Below are positions 60,518 to 64,000 of a stretch of DNA of 64,000 nucleotides, piece by piece (the stretch's first letter is position 1; each line of letters opens with the position of its first letter). This stretch comes from Phytoseiulus persimilis. Its lineage: Eukaryota > Arthropoda > Arachnida > Mesostigmata > Phytoseiidae. The notes beneath the pieces are model-generated. The model ran no database searches and was not told where the DNA came from. It saw only the letters and a program-made list of their open reading frames with translations. A program made the translations under genes and the position numbers. The stretch lies in the NCBI GenBank assembly GCA_037576195.1, contig CM075102.1:1736001-1800000 (forward strand). Reading direction: 5' to 3'.

Positions 60518-63500
60518 CTGATCTAGATAAACCCCTATTCAGTTCTGGATTGAGCTTAAAAGTCAGTTTCGACTCAATGAGGATGATACAGAGAGTCCGC
60601 TATTCATACATTGGAGAGAGCTCTCGCGTGTAATGAATAACAATCATAGGGTTTGCCGTGTGCAGCTCTCAGAGAGAAGATATCGCGGATCCATTCGTTG
60701 AGATTTGTCACCAAACTCACTGACTCGATCCATATCGAGCTTCGCTTGGGCGCGGGAAGCCAATAATTCCAATTCATTGATCAATGTGATTGCATGATCG
60801 ACTGTTCGAAAATGCGTTACGAGATCCAGGTTCGAATGATCCACTTGACGTCCCGATCGACCGAAGTGATTGGAATGGAGAGAAGCAGGGCATTGGACTT
60901 TTGATTCAGATAAGCGGATAATCCGATTATCCGATTCAGCGATTGAGCAGAACCCACTGTATGTGCCAAGTCTGGCATTACGCCCCACGTAGGGACACGA
61001 GCTCATCGCCGTTCTTCGCAACTTCAGGCTGCCGCGAACTCTCGCTTCCCAGTGAAACATGTAGCTTCCACTACCGATTCGCCTATGAGAATAGCTCCCA
61101 TTTGCACGGAAATGCCTGCGTCTGTTTCTCTTGTCGAACTCTTCCGGGGAATTATCCGACTTAGCGCACCTCTGGAAGAATATTCCATTGTGAACGTATT
61201 TCACAACTCGTCAGTCACAATCCCGATCAGATCCTTCTCTAGCTTTGAGCTAACGCGGCGTTCGAAAATCTTGTTCTGAATCGAGAACCTACTTCAGACT
61301 ATTCCGTCGAGCAAAATGGAAATCGAGTCCGATGGGCATCTCGAGAATCATTTCAGAGACTCTTCGGTGAGCTGCGGCGAACCTCTCGGCTCACTTCTAG
61401 CTCTCGCGTAAGCATCGCGATGGCAACTGATAATATTTTGCTACACAAGAGCGCGGCATGCTTCGAACGAAAGCAATCAGCTTCCTCTTCATGCTGCTCA
61501 TCAATTGATTCGTAGTTTCACGGGGCACAGAACAACTTGCAGTTCTCCGGCCAAGGTCGGATGCTCGTCATCAGCGATAAACCCGCGGTTTTGACATCAA
61601 TGAATGCTTGCGAGTCTTAATGAGTGGTACGGATCTTCTCCAAAGGTACCACTCTTATAGGTCCGGTCAGGCCCCGATTCCCGTCTGCAGCATGTACCTC
61701 CAATCTGAGTTGAAAAGGGAAGCACGAAGTGAGATCCGAGGGTTCACTCGAGATGTGCAGGTGTCATGAATTCGAAAAGATGGCTTTGATGATTATGTCT
61801 GTGATGTTTATTGAAAACACATTCACGACAGCTGTGATCGGATTGAGGTTCTTAGGAGAGACGTATAACAGAGATGCCCCTCTGATGGGGAGCAAGAAAC
61901 GAATGATGAGCCTCTCTAATAACAGCGTGAAGTAACGCGTAAGAGGAAAAGTAGACAACATGAGCGAAATGTAATGAGCTCCAAGCCAAGGCAATGCGTC
62001 CTTAATAGAGAGAATGGACTGACAAAACCGTCGCAGCAAGCAGGCTTCATCGAAATAGCCGTGGAAGTGCCATCATGGTGCTTGCCAGAGTCGGAATCCC
62101 AACGCCTCGAGCAAAATACCACGGGGAAGAACGACAGAATGACGCTGCAAGCGGAGAACGAAACTAGAGTGAGACTTCTCGCCCCTGGATCAGGGTCACA
62201 AGCTCTACTCAGCTTCATTTTTATGTCGCTCGGATAGAGAATCTCTGTCAGGAATGATACAATGGAGCTCTCCATGTGGCTCCCCGCTAACACGCGCCGC
62301 TGGCATCGTCGTCGACCAGTGTCAGCAACCGGCATGTTCTCGAGAGCGTCACAGTGCAGTCATGCTCGTGAGGCTTAAGGCGCTCCACGGCGGACTTCAC
62401 CTGATGGGACCACTCGGGGACAGCCATCACCGTTCCCCGAAAATATGTAACCCACTATGAAATAGCTGAGACCAGGGCCCGGGACATTCGGTGAGAGGAG
62501 TAGTGGGTTGAAAGTTCCCAATGTCAGCTACAGAGGTCTCAGCAGAGGTCAGATACCCCTATCGAATGCCTCAGGCAATCTTACGTGCCCTGTTACAATT
62601 CATCCGAAACACCGATATTCAAAACGTACCCTGGCGAGCACGCTTGTTCTCAGAACGCGCGTCGCGCCATTGTGGCGAAGCGCCAAAAGCTCCGAACAGG
62701 TTCAACTCAACGGCCTGGAATTCGTCGTGGAAAATAACGAGGTCTCGGGCACAGAGCCCTGGAATCCAGTAAATACGCTAAACTGGAGTCCACCCAATCG
62801 AAGTTTCAGAACTCTGAATCCTGGTTCGAATGAGGGGTCGGTCCTCATATCCGGGGGTCCCGTCAAGCACAGTGCACTTTATCTCAACCCGAACTCGACT
62901 CCGATCATCGATAGGATACTTCCTCGTTTATCTGCATTCCGTATTTATTCTAATAGAAGGGCACTCCGAGCTCCGACCCTGAAGATCCATTGAATCTCGT
63001 CGCTGAGAGCTGGCGCTGGTTTCAGGGTTCCACGAAAGAGATCTTCCATCTCACTCGAAGATTACGTTCGAATCTGCGCGTTATCCCTTGTCGACGATGA
63101 TTCAGAAGACTACTTGGTCGATGCTCGGGGTGCCCCTCGATTAGAAGCAAGGCGGTATGTTGCGAGGAGAATGGTGCGAGGTGTAATCTTGTTACCTCCC
63201 AGCTCCCCATCGGACGGCCGAGGGGGAGATATTACAGAATTCGAATCTCCGCGTCGATTCTAGAGCAATCAAGTCCGGGCGAGAGTTGCCGCTGTCACGC
63301 TCAAGGAACACGCCCGACGTTGTCCTTCACAAAGGGCCGTCGGAATCCTCACTACGGGTCTAGCTGAGAACCTGAGCATTGGGTAACAGCGAGTCCTGCT
63401 CCATGAGGTCGGATCGAACGGAACGCAATCACAGGAAACAAGGAAAACTCCTTCCGTCGCTCGCCCGATTCCAAACTGCTCTCCTGGTACCGGCAACGTC

Positions 63501-64000
63501 GATGAGACCAAGCGCAGAAGAGAAGCCGGTCCGGGTTGTAATAGGCGCCGCATTAATCTCAGGGCCGGTCTAACAGCTAAGACGAGATCCTCCGAACCGA
63601 CGCCATTTTCGTGTCCATGGAGGGACATCACAACAGGGCCTCGAACTCTCAAGCTATCTCAGGATTACGCACTGACGTAGAATTATCGTTTCTCATCGAG
63701 GTCCTTCGACTCGCCCGAAACGTGTAGTCGGCGTGAGGCGGGATTTCTGCGGACTCGGTCCACGGCTTGGGTTCTAAGGCCGCGAAATACGCTCGGGAGC
63801 GGGGAGCCGTGCTTCGGAGCGACGTTCCAAAACAACTTTCAACATCATTCGGAAATGGAATTCGGGTCTCGGAGCAGAACCTGATATCTCGACTCTACTG
63901 AAGGTCGAATTTGAAAACCAGAGTTCAATGACGCGTTCAACGGAAGTGAGCGCATGTCATGGGAGAGGCGGATCGCGAGGGAAAATCCGTAAAATGGGAC
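60518..64000. other. right edge, no supported gene
   Basis: Short open frames on both strands. A minus-strand frame at 62039-61764 is hydrophobic (YFTLLLERLIIRFLLPIRG, then NPITAVVNVFSINITDIIIK) and could be a relic of a membrane protein. A 9-bp hairpin is at 61622-61654. Nothing can be assigned to a family. Confidence 0.5.
61622..61654. repeat. inverted repeat, 9-bp arms
   Basis: GAGTGGTAC and GTACCACTC flank a 15-nt loop. It could be chance. Confidence 0.5.

Noticed and set aside
59863-60633. Long Met-Val-Tyr-Gly repeat protein (256 residues) and a second overlapping repeat frame
   Set aside because: The 12-bp unit lacks stops in all six frames, so long frames are automatic. No signal peptide, splice sites or conserved flanks.
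60831-60850. GGTTCGAAT resembling a tRNA B-box
   Set aside because: No matching A-box at the right distance and no acceptor stem; similar GTTCGAAT strings near 45173 and 62822 also fail.

Overview
This window is animal nuclear DNA, most likely from an arthropod and plausibly a mite or other chelicerate. It holds two genes I can build with confidence, and both are split by GT-AG introns. GC content is near one half by eye, and CpG shows no obvious depletion. No operons, ribosome binding sites, CRISPR arrays, prophage or bacterial features are visible. The chelicerate assignment is inference: it rests on a vertebrate group I (mGluR1/5) type glutamate receptor, a Tyr/Gly-rich cuticle-like secreted protein, base composition and intron structure.

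Minus strand, 39.4 kb down to 2.9 kb and beyond the left edge: eight exons of a group I metabotropic glutamate receptor gene. All splice phases match, giving about 540 continuous residues: signal peptide, the full bilobed Venus-flytrap glutamate-binding domain, and the start of the cysteine-rich linker. The first coding exon (start Met) is not identified. The rest of the cysteine-rich domain, the seven-helix region and the C-tail must lie left of position 1. Introns range from 293 bp to 17 kb and hold most of the other material: a broken Tigger/pogo transposase copy (3.5-4.6 kb), a foldback pair of ~0.4 kb inverted repeats (1.57-2.53 kb), long poly(C)/poly(G) runs, and short perfect hairpins.

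Plus strand, 49.17-50.22 kb: a compact three-exon gene with TATA box, signal peptide, 180-residue Tyr/Gly/Ala/His-rich secreted product and AATAAA signal. It is probably a cuticle or similar extracellular structural protein.

Right side, 50.2-64 kb: no gene I can defend. It holds a 612-bp minisatellite of a 12-bp unit (59.9-60.5 kb) flanked by a hairpin, several poly(G/C) runs, and a few unrecognised open frames listed at low confidence. Most long open frames in this window lie in GC-rich, Arg/Ser-rich sequence without recognisable domains and are treated as chance.

I found no convincing new multi-gene system. The most unusual signals are structural: long poly(C/G) homopolymers, perfect inverted repeats of 12-16 bp with 4-8 nt loops (two of them beside a 27-C run), and a hairpin covering the 3' splice site of one receptor exon.
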